Assembly: GCA_027365835.1 (NCBI GenBank)
Contig: DAHXLU010000033.1
Span: 1 to 59,481 of the forward strand
Direction of reading: 5' to 3'
DNA: 59,481 bases
Origin: JAJZMA01 sp021850405
GTDB lineage: Bacteria; Chloroflexota; Dormibacteria; Aeolococcales; Aeolococcaceae
Under the pieces are notes generated by a model that had not been told where the DNA came from, searched no databases, and was given only the letters and a program-made list of their open reading frames with translations. This document shows, piece after piece, positions 9,187 to 16,405 of this stretch (positions within the stretch are counted from its first letter, which is position 1; each line of letters starts with the position of its first letter). Position numbers and translations under genes: made by a program.

Positions 9187-10563
9187 ATGATCCAGTCTGC
9201 CAGGTCACCTGAGAGCCGGCTCTCAATGAACTGCATACTCCGTGGGATCCGTGTACTGGATCCCCTGGGGCATCTGGATGTAGATGGCCAGGACGTGTGG
9301 ATCTGTGACGGAAGGATAGTTGCCATTTTCAAACATATCGGGGATGAGATGGCCCCGGTTGTGGATCTGTCCCGTCCTGAAGGTGAGCCTTCAATAGTCA
9401 TCTGCCCGGGATTTCTTGACCTGCATGCACATTTCCGCGAGCCTGGAGCGGAGGATGCAGAAACTGTAATCACCGGTGCAATGGCAGCAGCAGCTGGAGG
9501 CTACAGCCACGTGGTTACCATGGCTGACACAACTCCTCCGGTAGATCTCCCGAACCGGGTAGCACAGTCATATTTTCGGGCGGTGGCCACACGGGTCCGG
9601 TTGCTTACTGCTGCTGCACTCACCCTGGGTCGGGAGGGACAGCAGCTGGTTGACATGAAGGGATGCGTGGAGGCCGGTGCGGTCGCATTCTCAGATGATG
9701 AGCACAACCGGTTTTCCGGCCAGCTGCTGGCACAGGCGCTGGAGACTGGCGCCGCCCTGGCACGAACCATAATGGTCCACCCGGAAGATGAAGAGATGAT
9801 AAGGCAGGTCAACCGCGCGCTCGAGCCATCAACCCTGCTACCAGACCGCCCAGCTGCGGCTGAGGTTTCAGCAATAAGGGACAGCTTGCGTGCGTTGCGC
9901 CACGCAAGGAAAGGCAGGCTGCACTTTCAGCATGTGAGCACTGCGCAGGCTGTGGAGCTTATCGACGGGGCCAAGATGGAAGGGCTGCCTGTGACAGCAG
10001 AGGTCTCGCCCCTGCATCTTGGAATGTGGCAACCCCTGGAGAGCCCTGTTGAGCCGCCTGGACTCGCAAAATTGCTTCCCCCGCTCCGTTCCCTGCAGGA
10101 TCGCCTCGCGCTGGTGGACGGCTTGCGTTCCGGGGCGATTGATGCGGTAGCATCCGACCACTCTCCGCATGGCATGAGGGACAAGTCAGGGCCCGAGGAC
10201 GAGGCGGCACCCGGAGCCATCGGACTGGAGACAGCGCTTTCAACCTGTCTTACGTTTGGCGGAATGGGTGGCGAGTGGGTTTCTACGCTGGTTGAGAGGC
10301 TGACACAGGGGCCATTCCGGGTGCTTGGGGATGCTGCAGGAGTTGTCGAGCCACGGCTGCGCATTGGAGAGGCTGCTACATGTGTGGTGTTTGATCCCGC
10401 GGGACAGGCTCCTGTGCGGGCAGACAATTTCCACTCCCAGTCCAGCAACACTCCGCTGCGAGGAATGCAGCTCCTGGGCCAGGTGCTACTCACCATCATT
10501 GATGGCGCGGTGGTTCACCACGATGTGGAGGGATTGCCATTCGACTCCCGGCCGGTCGAGTGA
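9187..10563 (+). CDS. pyrC: Dihydroorotase-like amidohydrolase (PyrC class I)
   Basis: Amidohydrolase-fold enzyme matching class I dihydroorotases, which close carbamoyl-aspartate to dihydroorotate in pyrimidine synthesis. Metal and catalytic motifs are present in order: GFLDLHAHFREPG (HxH and the substrate Arg), FSDDEH, HPED (usually HCED), QHVST and ASDHSPH (catalytic Asp), then GAIGLET. Oddly, the loop that is normally MPNTxP reads MADTTP, replacing the substrate-binding Asn with Asp. No other pyr gene is nearby. The start is uncertain: ATG 9187 opens the frame, but ATG 9226 begins right at the conserved domain and directly follows a 14-bp palindrome. It could also be a non-canonical dihydroorotase or a related hydantoinase. 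Confidence 0.82.
   Translation: MIQSARSPESRLSMNCILRGIRVLDPLGHLDVDGQDVWICDGRIVAIFKHIGDEMAPVVDLSRPEGEPSIVICPGFLDLHAHFREPGAEDAETVITGAMAAAAGGYSHVVTMADTTPPVDLPNRVAQSYFRAVATRVRLLTAAALTLGREGQQLVDMKGCVEAGAVAFSDDEHNRFSGQLLAQALETGAALARTIMVHPEDEEMIRQVNRALEPSTLLPDRPAAAEVSAIRDSLRALRHARKGRLHFQHVSTAQAVELIDGAKMEGLPVTAEVSPLHLGMWQPLESPVEPPGLAKLLPPLRSLQDRLALVDGLRSGAIDAVASDHSPHGMRDKSGPEDEAAPGAIGLETALSTCLTFGGMGGEWVSTLVERLTQGPFRVLGDAAGVVEPRLRIGEAATCVVFDPAGQAPVRADNFHSQSSNTPLRGMQLLGQVLLTIIDGAVVHHDVEGLPFDSRPVE
9211..9224. repeat. 14-bp perfect palindrome before alternative start
   Basis: GAGAGCCGGCTCTC is self-complementary and ends one base before the in-frame ATG at 9226. If translation starts there, the palindrome would lie at the ribosome-binding position as an operator or hairpin; otherwise it is coding and may be chance. 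Confidence 0.4.
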
Positions 10564-10661
10564 GCGCTTATTCATAGAGGTAAACTGGATAGCAGCGGGC
10601 TTGGCCGCCGGGTAGGGGCATTTGTCCCCCCGTCTTTTCCTGGTTGAGATTGGAGAGATTA

Positions 10662-12578
10662 GTGTCAGCACCCCCAGAGGCACCAGATGGAGACGAGATT
10701 CTCCCTGAGACACCTGATACAGAAGACATAGTCGTGGAGGAGGCAGTAGAAATCGATGTCGATCCTGTCCTCGATGACCCTGATGGGGATGAGGTGCCGG
10801 TTGTGATCGGGGTCGAGGACGCTGTAATCCCTGAGGTTGCTGGTGCCAGGACGGCCCCCCGGGCGGGCGAGGATGAGGAGATTGAGGCCCCGTTTGCTAT
10901 CGGCGAACGGGTGGTGCTGATCCAGAACACCCGGCCCAGGACCGGCACCCCGATAGGCAGGCACCCGGTTGGCACCCAGGGAAGGGTTGAGGCCGTGCTG
11001 ACCCAGACCGCCATAGTGCGCTTTGACGATCTGCGCTCATACAAGGAGGTTGTGGCATTTTCGTGCCTGGAGAGTCTGGGTGAATTTGACCTTCCCAAGA
11101 GAAGAATGATCTCGGAGGTTGCTCCGGCCGAGCCCACTCCTGCAGGCGGCAGACCAGCAGCAGGAAGTGGAGCGGGCCAGCCCCGGGCAGCGAGCGCCAG
11201 GGAGGAGGCGAAGATCCCCTCCCGGGAAAAGCAGCCAGCCGCGCAGCAGGCCTCTGGAAAGGGCAAAAAGAGGGATGGGGATAGCAAGGCATCTTTGGCC
11301 AGCCAGCCTCACACAGTAGTGCCCGGGTCTGCAAAGGGCGGCCAGCAGCCTGCGTGGGCTGCCGACATCTCCAGGGAAAAGCCAGTACAGGACAGTCCAG
11401 GGCAGCAACCCAAAGCCCAAGCCAAAGCGGAAACCGGCAAGACAGCAGCAAGCAGGGCAGATAACAAAGGCGAATCCCGCACTCCTGCGGCCCGGGCCCA
11501 GACGAAGCTCGCTGCGAAGGCTTCCGGCGGGAGTGCCCTGAAGGGCACAAAGAGCACAAAAAGGGCCGACCCACCACCTCGCGCCAGCAGGGATGCTGCC
11601 AAAGCGGACGGGTCCAGTGGCGGGAAGCGGCCATCTGGTAAAGCCAGCAACAGAACAGTGCCACTGCAGGCCAGCCGGATGGCTGCCTCCCCCAGGGCAG
11701 CCATGCCCACCTCCCGCGGCAGCCGGGTTCAGTCAGAAAAAGACGGGAAGCAGTCAAAGGCAACCACGCGTACGGCTTCTGGCGGATCCTCGCGCATATC
11801 CTCCGTGAGCAGGCAGCGATCTGCGCCAGTTGCACGGACTGGGACCCGCTCCCAGGCAGCCAGCAAGGCGGCTCCAGCCAGCAGGAAGGAAGTAGCCAGC
11901 CCAAGGAGCGGCGCTGTGACCCGGTCCCCTGCGTCCAGAAAGGAAGTTGGCGGGAAGACAGGGAGTGTAAAGGCAGGGGCCAGACCTGTTTCTGTCAAAG
12001 CCTCCAGCTCTCCGACCAGGCCGTCCGCTGCAAAGGGAGCTGGCAAGGGAGCAGGCAAGGGAGGGGGCAGCGCTACAGGTGGCAGGAAGCTTTCAAGCCC
12101 AAGGCAAGCCAGCTCTCCCAGGGGCAGTGCGCCATTATCCAGATCCAGGGCGGCCTCCTCGGCGGGCTCCCGGAAGGGAGCTGCAGCTGGGGCCAGCCGT
12201 ACGCCAAAGCTTGCCGCTGCGCTGGTAAAGCGCGGAAGCGCCGCGGTGAAAAGCGTATCGGCCGTGGCTGGTCGCGCAACTGGCGCCAAGCCGCCCTCTT
12301 CTGGCCGGCAAGCTGCTGTCACTGCAAAGGCAGCCACCGCGCGAAGCTCCAAAGTGGCGCCGAAGAATAGGGCTATCACCGCCCGCTCCAGTAGCTCTGC
12401 CAGGAGAGCCCAGCCGAAAGACAGGAAGGCTACGCCCCCCGCAAGAAAGATAGCCCCAGCGGTTCGTACCCCGGGCAGGAGCAGTGCTGCTGTGCAAAGC
12501 TCCAGAGCTGGGCAAAAGAGCGCAACGGCTAAGGCTCCAGCTACAGCACCGAGCCGGAAGGTAGCCAAACGGCGCTGA
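10662..12578 (+). CDS. Large Ala/Ser/Lys-rich basic low-complexity protein
   Basis: 638 residues in three parts. Residues 1-75 are strongly acidic (runs such as DIVVEEAVEIDVDP). About 76-140 form the only globular-looking piece (FAIGERVVLIQN, GTQGRVEAVL, AIVRFDDLRSY), which resembles a small SH3-like barrel. The remaining 490 residues are disordered, basic and built from Ala, Ser, Lys, Arg, Pro and Gly (SRKEVA, KAGARP, AVKSVSAVAG), ending KVAKRR. The tail composition is like histone H1-type or mycobacterial HupB-type DNA-binding tails, but no such domain is present. GTG 10662 is chosen with GGAGAGA upstream; TTG 10644 is in frame. Nucleic-acid binding or condensate behaviour is inference from composition only. 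Confidence 0.75.
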   Translation: MSAPPEAPDGDEILPETPDTEDIVVEEAVEIDVDPVLDDPDGDEVPVVIGVEDAVIPEVAGARTAPRAGEDEEIEAPFAIGERVVLIQNTRPRTGTPIGRHPVGTQGRVEAVLTQTAIVRFDDLRSYKEVVAFSCLESLGEFDLPKRRMISEVAPAEPTPAGGRPAAGSGAGQPRAASAREEAKIPSREKQPAAQQASGKGKKRDGDSKASLASQPHTVVPGSAKGGQQPAWAADISREKPVQDSPGQQPKAQAKAETGKTAASRADNKGESRTPAARAQTKLAAKASGGSALKGTKSTKRADPPPRASRDAAKADGSSGGKRPSGKASNRTVPLQASRMAASPRAAMPTSRGSRVQSEKDGKQSKATTRTASGGSSRISSVSRQRSAPVARTGTRSQAASKAAPASRKEVASPRSGAVTRSPASRKEVGGKTGSVKAGARPVSVKASSSPTRPSAAKGAGKGAGKGGGSATGGRKLSSPRQASSPRGSAPLSRSRAASSAGSRKGAAAGASRTPKLAAALVKRGSAAVKSVSAVAGRATGAKPPSSGRQAAVTAKAATARSSKVAPKNRAITARSSSSARRAQPKDRKATPPARKIAPAVRTPGRSSAAVQSSRAGQKSATAKAPATAPSRKVAKRR

Positions 12579-12618
12579 ACAGGGGGCAGGGCGCCGCGGC
12601 TACAGTTCCCTGTTCAGC
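12574..12618. terminator. Inverted repeat spanning a stop codon, convergent region
   Basis: GCTGAACAGGG (12574-12584) and CCCTGTTCAGC (12608-12618) are exact complements, 23 bases apart. The TGA stop of the basic low-complexity gene lies inside the left arm. The hairpin sits between convergent genes, where a bidirectional terminator is expected, but there is no T-run on the right side. Confidence 0.5.
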
Positions 12619-12672
12619 TACCGGCAGTGGCGATACTCTGGGGAGTGGGGAGACCCTATCCCGGCTACACCC

Positions 12673-13392
12673 CTACTCCACCTTGTCAGTGTGACGTAGC
12701 CCGGCAGCGTAAACCCCCTGGTAGCGGTGGGGCAGAAGGTCGGCTATTGCTTCGGCAGCGGTGGCAGATATCTGCTCAGATGAGGAGCCTTGCCGTCTTA
12801 ACTCTTCCTGGGTCATCAGTTTGCCGATGCGCAGGGTCCAGGCTTTTCTGGAGGGGAGCCTTTTGCCGTGGGGCCAGGCTCGCTCAGTACCGAAGATTGC
12901 GAAAGGGAGGACATTTGCCCTTGTATGCCGCACCAGAAATCCAAGGCCAGGTTCAGCCTGGGCCATGGCTCCTGTCAGCGACCGCGTGCCTTCAATAAAC
13001 AGCATCAGTCTCCCGCCAGAGCCCAGAATCCGCACCGCCATGTTGATCGCGAACCTGTCGGGCTTGCCCCGGTCCACGGGGAAGGTGTTGCAGCCTGCGA
13101 GAACCCAGCTCAGCAGTGAATTTTTGAAGAGCTCCTTTTTTGCCATGGCAAAAAGCGTATCTGGATACATCGACCCCAGAATCAGTGGGTCGAGGATGCT
13201 GAGATGATTTCCGCACAGGATATAGCCGCCTTCAGGCGGAATGTTTTCCAATCCTTCGATCCTGAAACACCCTGCAAAAAAGATCCGGACAAGGAAGCCG
13301 ATTGTAGAGGCGACTACCCGGTAGCGCAGGCTCCGGTGCGTGACATCCCGCACCGGGAAGTTTTGTGGGAAACCCTTGGGTCTGCGGTTCAT
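12673..13392 (-). CDS. plsC: 1-acyl-glycerol-3-phosphate acyltransferase (PlsC-like)
   Basis: 239-residue membrane-associated acyltransferase that adds the second acyl chain in phospholipid synthesis. The catalytic HX4D motif is His63-Asp68 (NHLSILDP), and the substrate-binding EGTRS starts at Glu134. A hydrophobic stretch at about 29-42 probably contacts the membrane. The ATG at 13392 overlaps the queD stop (ATGA) and has GGGAGAAGGG just upstream; longer versions reading into queD are not supported. The order queE-queD-plsC with two four-base overlaps makes one operon, although deazapurine and lipid synthesis have no obvious link. Confidence 0.9.
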   Translation of the reverse strand: MNRRPKGFPQNFPVRDVTHRSLRYRVVASTIGFLVRIFFAGCFRIEGLENIPPEGGYILCGNHLSILDPLILGSMYPDTLFAMAKKELFKNSLLSWVLAGCNTFPVDRGKPDRFAINMAVRILGSGGRLMLFIEGTRSLTGAMAQAEPGLGFLVRHTRANVLPFAIFGTERAWPHGKRLPSRKAWTLRIGKLMTQEELRRQGSSSEQISATAAEAIADLLPHRYQGVYAAGLRHTDKVE

Positions 13393-13751
13393 GCGCGCCC
13401 TTCTCCCGTATAGACCGCGCCTGCGGTGCAGGTCTCGTGCACGATCACCTTTGTGAGTGGTAGCGGCTGCAGGTGGTCCCATATCCAGATGGCCAGCAGT
13501 TCGCAGGTCGGGTTTTCCAGGCCCGCAATCTCGTTGAGATAGTGGTGGTCCAGCTGTTCGACGACTGGGGAAAATGCAGCCTTTACCTCCTCAAAATCCA
13601 TGATCCAGCCCTCTTCTGCCCGCAGGTCTCCGCCCACAAAAACGTCCACGCGATAGCTATGCCCATGCAGGCGCGAGCACTTGTGCCCAGGAGGCAAGGC
13701 TGGGAGGCGATGTGCTGCTTCAAACTGGAACTGGCGGAAGATCTCGATCAT
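13389..13751 (-). CDS. queD: 6-carboxytetrahydropterin synthase QueD
   Basis: 120-residue protein of the 6-pyruvoyl-tetrahydropterin synthase fold, second step of queuosine/7-deazaguanine synthesis from dihydroneopterin triphosphate. Zinc ligands are His14 (FEAAHRL), His29 and His31. The QueD signature Cys-x3-His-x-His is complete (CSRLHGH, Cys25). DHHYLN (from Asp68) and HETC (Glu106) follow. The start at 13751 overlaps the queE stop by four bases. It works with the adjacent QueE, which uses its product. Confidence 0.93.
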   Translation of the reverse strand: MIEIFRQFQFEAAHRLPALPPGHKCSRLHGHSYRVDVFVGGDLRAEEGWIMDFEEVKAAFSPVVEQLDHHYLNEIAGLENPTCELLAIWIWDHLQPLPLTKVIVHETCTAGAVYTGEGRA

Positions 13752-14395
13752 CTGATTCCAAGCAGCTTGTGCGTCTGGAGGCTTAGGCGCCACCGCGGGT
13801 GCGAAAGACAGTAGGCAAGAGCAGCTTTTGTATTGCTTTCCAGGTCTGGCCCATCCATCGGCTGGAGGGAAAAGCGGCCAAAGGCAAGTCCTTCATACTC
13901 TTCCGGCACAACTCCCGCTTGTGGGTATACAAGCTTCAGCTCATCACCGGCCAGGATTTTCAGGGTGGCGCCTGCCTTGGGGCTCACACATAACCAGTCA
14001 ATTCCTGCTGGAGCGGCTATAGTGCCGTTGGTCTCCAGGCCAATTTCAAATCCGGCTCCATGCAGGGCGTCGATTGCCGGCGGATCCAGCTGAAGCAGTG
14101 GTTCTCCTCCGGTGCATACGACGTAGCGTATCTGCCCCTGGGCTTCCCTGTCTGTAATGGGCCAGAGCCTGGCCACAGCATCCGCCAGAGCTGCGGCTGT
14201 GCTGAACCGGCCACCGCCGTCCCCATCTGTGCCGACAAAGTCGGTGTCGCAGAATGTGCAGACAGCATGGCTGCGGGAGCCTTCCAGCCCATTCCAGAGG
14301 TTGCAGCCGGCAAAGCGTAAAAAGACTGCTGGGCGCCCCGTATGGGACCCCTCCCCCTGCAGCGTGTAGAAGCTTTCCTTGACGTGATATGCCAT
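13748..14395 (-). CDS. queE: 7-carboxy-7-deazaguanine synthase QueE
   Basis: Radical-SAM enzyme that contracts 6-carboxytetrahydropterin to 7-carboxy-7-deazaguanine. It has the unusual QueE cluster motif Cys-x14-Cys-x2-Cys (Cys31, Cys46, Cys49) instead of Cys-x3-Cys-x2-Cys. ESFYTLQGEG leads in, and VCTGGEPLLQ follows as the SAM-binding GGE. 215 residues from ATG 14395; the frame extends upstream but conserved sequence starts at MAYHVKESFY. First gene of queE-queD-plsC. queC, queF and tgt are not in the window, so the end product (queuosine, preQ0 or DNA 7-deazaguanine) cannot be told. Confidence 0.93.
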   Translation of the reverse strand: MAYHVKESFYTLQGEGSHTGRPAVFLRFAGCNLWNGLEGSRSHAVCTFCDTDFVGTDGDGGGRFSTAAALADAVARLWPITDREAQGQIRYVVCTGGEPLLQLDPPAIDALHGAGFEIGLETNGTIAAPAGIDWLCVSPKAGATLKILAGDELKLVYPQAGVVPEEYEGLAFGRFSLQPMDGPDLESNTKAALAYCLSHPRWRLSLQTHKLLGIR

Positions 14396-14418
14396 CTTTA
14401 TATGTAGTCCTGTGGCTG

Positions 14419-14459
14419 CCCTCTGACCATCCCGGAGCCTGTGTGTGTCCACCAGAGGG
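14419..14459 (-). promoter_or_regulatory. Leader hairpin upstream of queE
   Basis: CCCTCTG (14419-14425) pairs with CAGAGGG (14453-14459), forming a 7-bp stem in the minus-strand leader, 24 bases before the queE start and just after tRNA-Lys. Queuosine genes are often under preQ1 riboswitches, but I do not see the preQ1 class I or II core sequences, so I call only a hairpin. Confidence 0.3.
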
Positions 14460-14489
14460 ATCGTTCGTTGCTGGCTTCCCGGTTCTGGC

Positions 14490-14563
14490 TGGTACCCCCT
14501 GCAGGAATCGAACCTGCCTCAACCGATTAAAAGTCGGATGCTCTACCGATGAGCTAAGGGGGC
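14490..14563 (-). tRNA. tRNA-Lys (anticodon UUU)
   Basis: Minus-strand cloverleaf. The acceptor stem is GCCCCCT/AGGGGGT with an encoded CCA, the D-arm GCTC-ATCGGTA-GAGC, the anticodon loop CTTTTAA with UUU, and the T-arm GCAGG-TTCGATT-CCTGC. It lies about 95 bases upstream of queE in the same orientation and could be co-transcribed. Confidence 0.96.
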
Positions 14564-14647
14564 CTAGATGGGATGATACGGCCTCTCGCATTATCCTGGC
14601 ACGCTGCAGGGGGGAGGGCTTGTGGCTGTGTCGTCAGCAAGTAGAAT

Positions 14648-16180
14648 GTGCCTATGGCAGTTGCTTTGGTCTCAGGGAAGGTGTCGCCGCATGCAAGGCA
14701 GCGGTTGCTGGAGATATTTCCAGGTGGCATCACCTGGGCAGTACTTGCCACTCCGGTTTTGCTCGCCTTCCTTATCCGGTTTAACGACCCCTCGCTGCTG
14801 TGGATAATGGGTCTTGGGGCGATCCTGCTCGACTGTTACTGGTTCATTCGGACAGCAGTGACTGTGAGAGGGGTGCGGCGCACCCTTGCGGCTGTCCGGG
14901 AGGTCGAAGGAACTGACTGGGCCGCGAGATACAGGGAGCTGGTAGCAGCCCGTGGAGCTGGGGAGGAAGGGGCCATAACGCAGTGTGCACTGATCCCAAC
15001 CTATACCGAAAAGTACGAGGTGCTCAAGGGCACTGTGGCAGCACTTGCAGCACAGCAGTATCCTGCAAGTCAAAAGGTCTGCGCTATCATCACGCGGGAA
15101 ACGGACCTGGGCGGTATTGAGAATGTCAGGCGCCTGCGGGAGGAGTATGGTGCCGGGTTTGCAGCATTTATCCATATCCGGGACCCGCTGTTGCCTGGTA
15201 TTGTCGTAGGCAAGTCTGCAGCCATGGCTTATGCGGGCCCCGTGCTGCGCAAAGCCTGTGATGAGATGGGCCTGGACCCGCGCAGAACACTGGTTACAGA
15301 CCTGGATTCCGATTTCCGGCTGCACCCGCAGTATTTTGCCTACATAGCATGTCAGTTCCACACGGTAGAGGAGCCGCTGACCTCCATCTGGCAGCCGATA
15401 CCTGTCTTTATGAACAACCTGTGGAGAGTTCCGGCGGCTATACGGGTTATGGCCACTGCGGCCACACAGTGGCAGATGTTCCTGCACCAGCATCCTGAGA
15501 GGCTCGTCATGTTCTCCTCCTACACCATGTCTCTCCATATGCTGAGCGAGGTGGGTTACTGGGATGACGATGTGATCCCGGAAGACTCGCGGTTTTTCTG
15601 GAAGAGTTTTTTCCATTATGGTGAGCACCTGCATGTGCGGCCAGCATTCATGACAGTATCTGGAGATGCTCCACGCAGCAGGGATTATGCGGGCTCCCAT
15701 GTGACCCAGTACAACCAGATAAAAAGGTGGGCATGGGGTGCAACCGACATTCCCTACGTCAGCAAAAGGATGGTTGAGCACCCTGAGATTCCGTTAAAAT
15801 TGCGGCTGCGCAGGTTCAGATACCTGCTTTTCAACCACCTCTCCTGGGCGACAGTGCCGCTGCTGCTCCTTTTTGGCGGTGCGCTCCCTACCATGGTAGA
15901 CCTGGACTACAGCCTCTCCCTCTTCGCAACCGTCATTGACTGGACCACGTTTGGAATACTGACGCTGACATTTCTCAATACACTGGCCCTGATACAGGTG
16001 GATCATGTAATGTGCCCCAAGCCTGCTGCATGGAGCTGGCTCAGGCGCAGGTATGCCGATTTTCAGCTGTTCCTGTACCCGATTGCGGCGCTGGCTCTCT
16101 CGGTTATTCCTGCACTGGAAGCGCAGACCAGACTTATGTTTGGTGCCTATCTGGAGTACACCGTAACTGACAAGGAGTAG
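14648..16180 (+). CDS. Membrane GT2-family glycosyltransferase
   Basis: 510-residue polytopic protein. N-terminal membrane helices (about 28-70) are followed by a cytosolic GT-A domain with TDLDSDF (DxD-type, residues 217-223), the acceptor-site Glu-Asp at 312-313 (PEDSRFF), and QYNQIKRW at 354-361, the QxxRW signature of processive synthases. At least three helices lie at about 390-500. This layout is shared with cellulose and hyaluronan synthase-like enzymes, but no PilZ domain is present and the substrate is unknown. The frame opens with GTG 14648; ATG 14654 is equally possible. It is followed by two secreted-protein genes, so a role in cell-surface polysaccharide is reasonable inference. 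Confidence 0.85.
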   Translation: MPMAVALVSGKVSPHARQRLLEIFPGGITWAVLATPVLLAFLIRFNDPSLLWIMGLGAILLDCYWFIRTAVTVRGVRRTLAAVREVEGTDWAARYRELVAARGAGEEGAITQCALIPTYTEKYEVLKGTVAALAAQQYPASQKVCAIITRETDLGGIENVRRLREEYGAGFAAFIHIRDPLLPGIVVGKSAAMAYAGPVLRKACDEMGLDPRRTLVTDLDSDFRLHPQYFAYIACQFHTVEEPLTSIWQPIPVFMNNLWRVPAAIRVMATAATQWQMFLHQHPERLVMFSSYTMSLHMLSEVGYWDDDVIPEDSRFFWKSFFHYGEHLHVRPAFMTVSGDAPRSRDYAGSHVTQYNQIKRWAWGATDIPYVSKRMVEHPEIPLKLRLRRFRYLLFNHLSWATVPLLLLFGGALPTMVDLDYSLSLFATVIDWTTFGILTLTFLNTLALIQVDHVMCPKPAAWSWLRRRYADFQLFLYPIAALALSVIPALEAQTRLMFGAYLEYTVTDKE

Positions 16181-16405
16181 TGGGCCCTGGGTGCCTGGCA
16201 TGTCCCTTTGCTCCAGGCTGCCTGATCCAGACCCGCCCCGGCAGGGCGGCGGCCCCTGTTCCCGGGTGGGCATGGGCACAAGACTGCCATGGCGGGTTAT
16301 CAGATGGCCCTGCAGCGGCTATGGGTGTATTCTTGTTTGATCTTGATTCGCACACCGTTCCTGCGCTATGGGCGTGGTTCATCCCTGCGATCTGTCAGTC
16401 CGGGC

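Noticed and set aside
10897..11904. Minus-strand frame of 335 codons
   Set aside because: Antisense shadow of the same gene; Trp/Pro/Cys-rich composition typical of a false frame.
11729..12568. Long minus-strand frame of 279 codons opposite the basic low-complexity gene
   Set aside because: Mirror image of an Ala/Ser/Lys-rich GC-rich frame; it has no ribosome-binding site and no recognisable fold.
14396..14489. preQ1 riboswitch before queE
   Set aside because: A hairpin is present but neither the class I nor class II core can be read.
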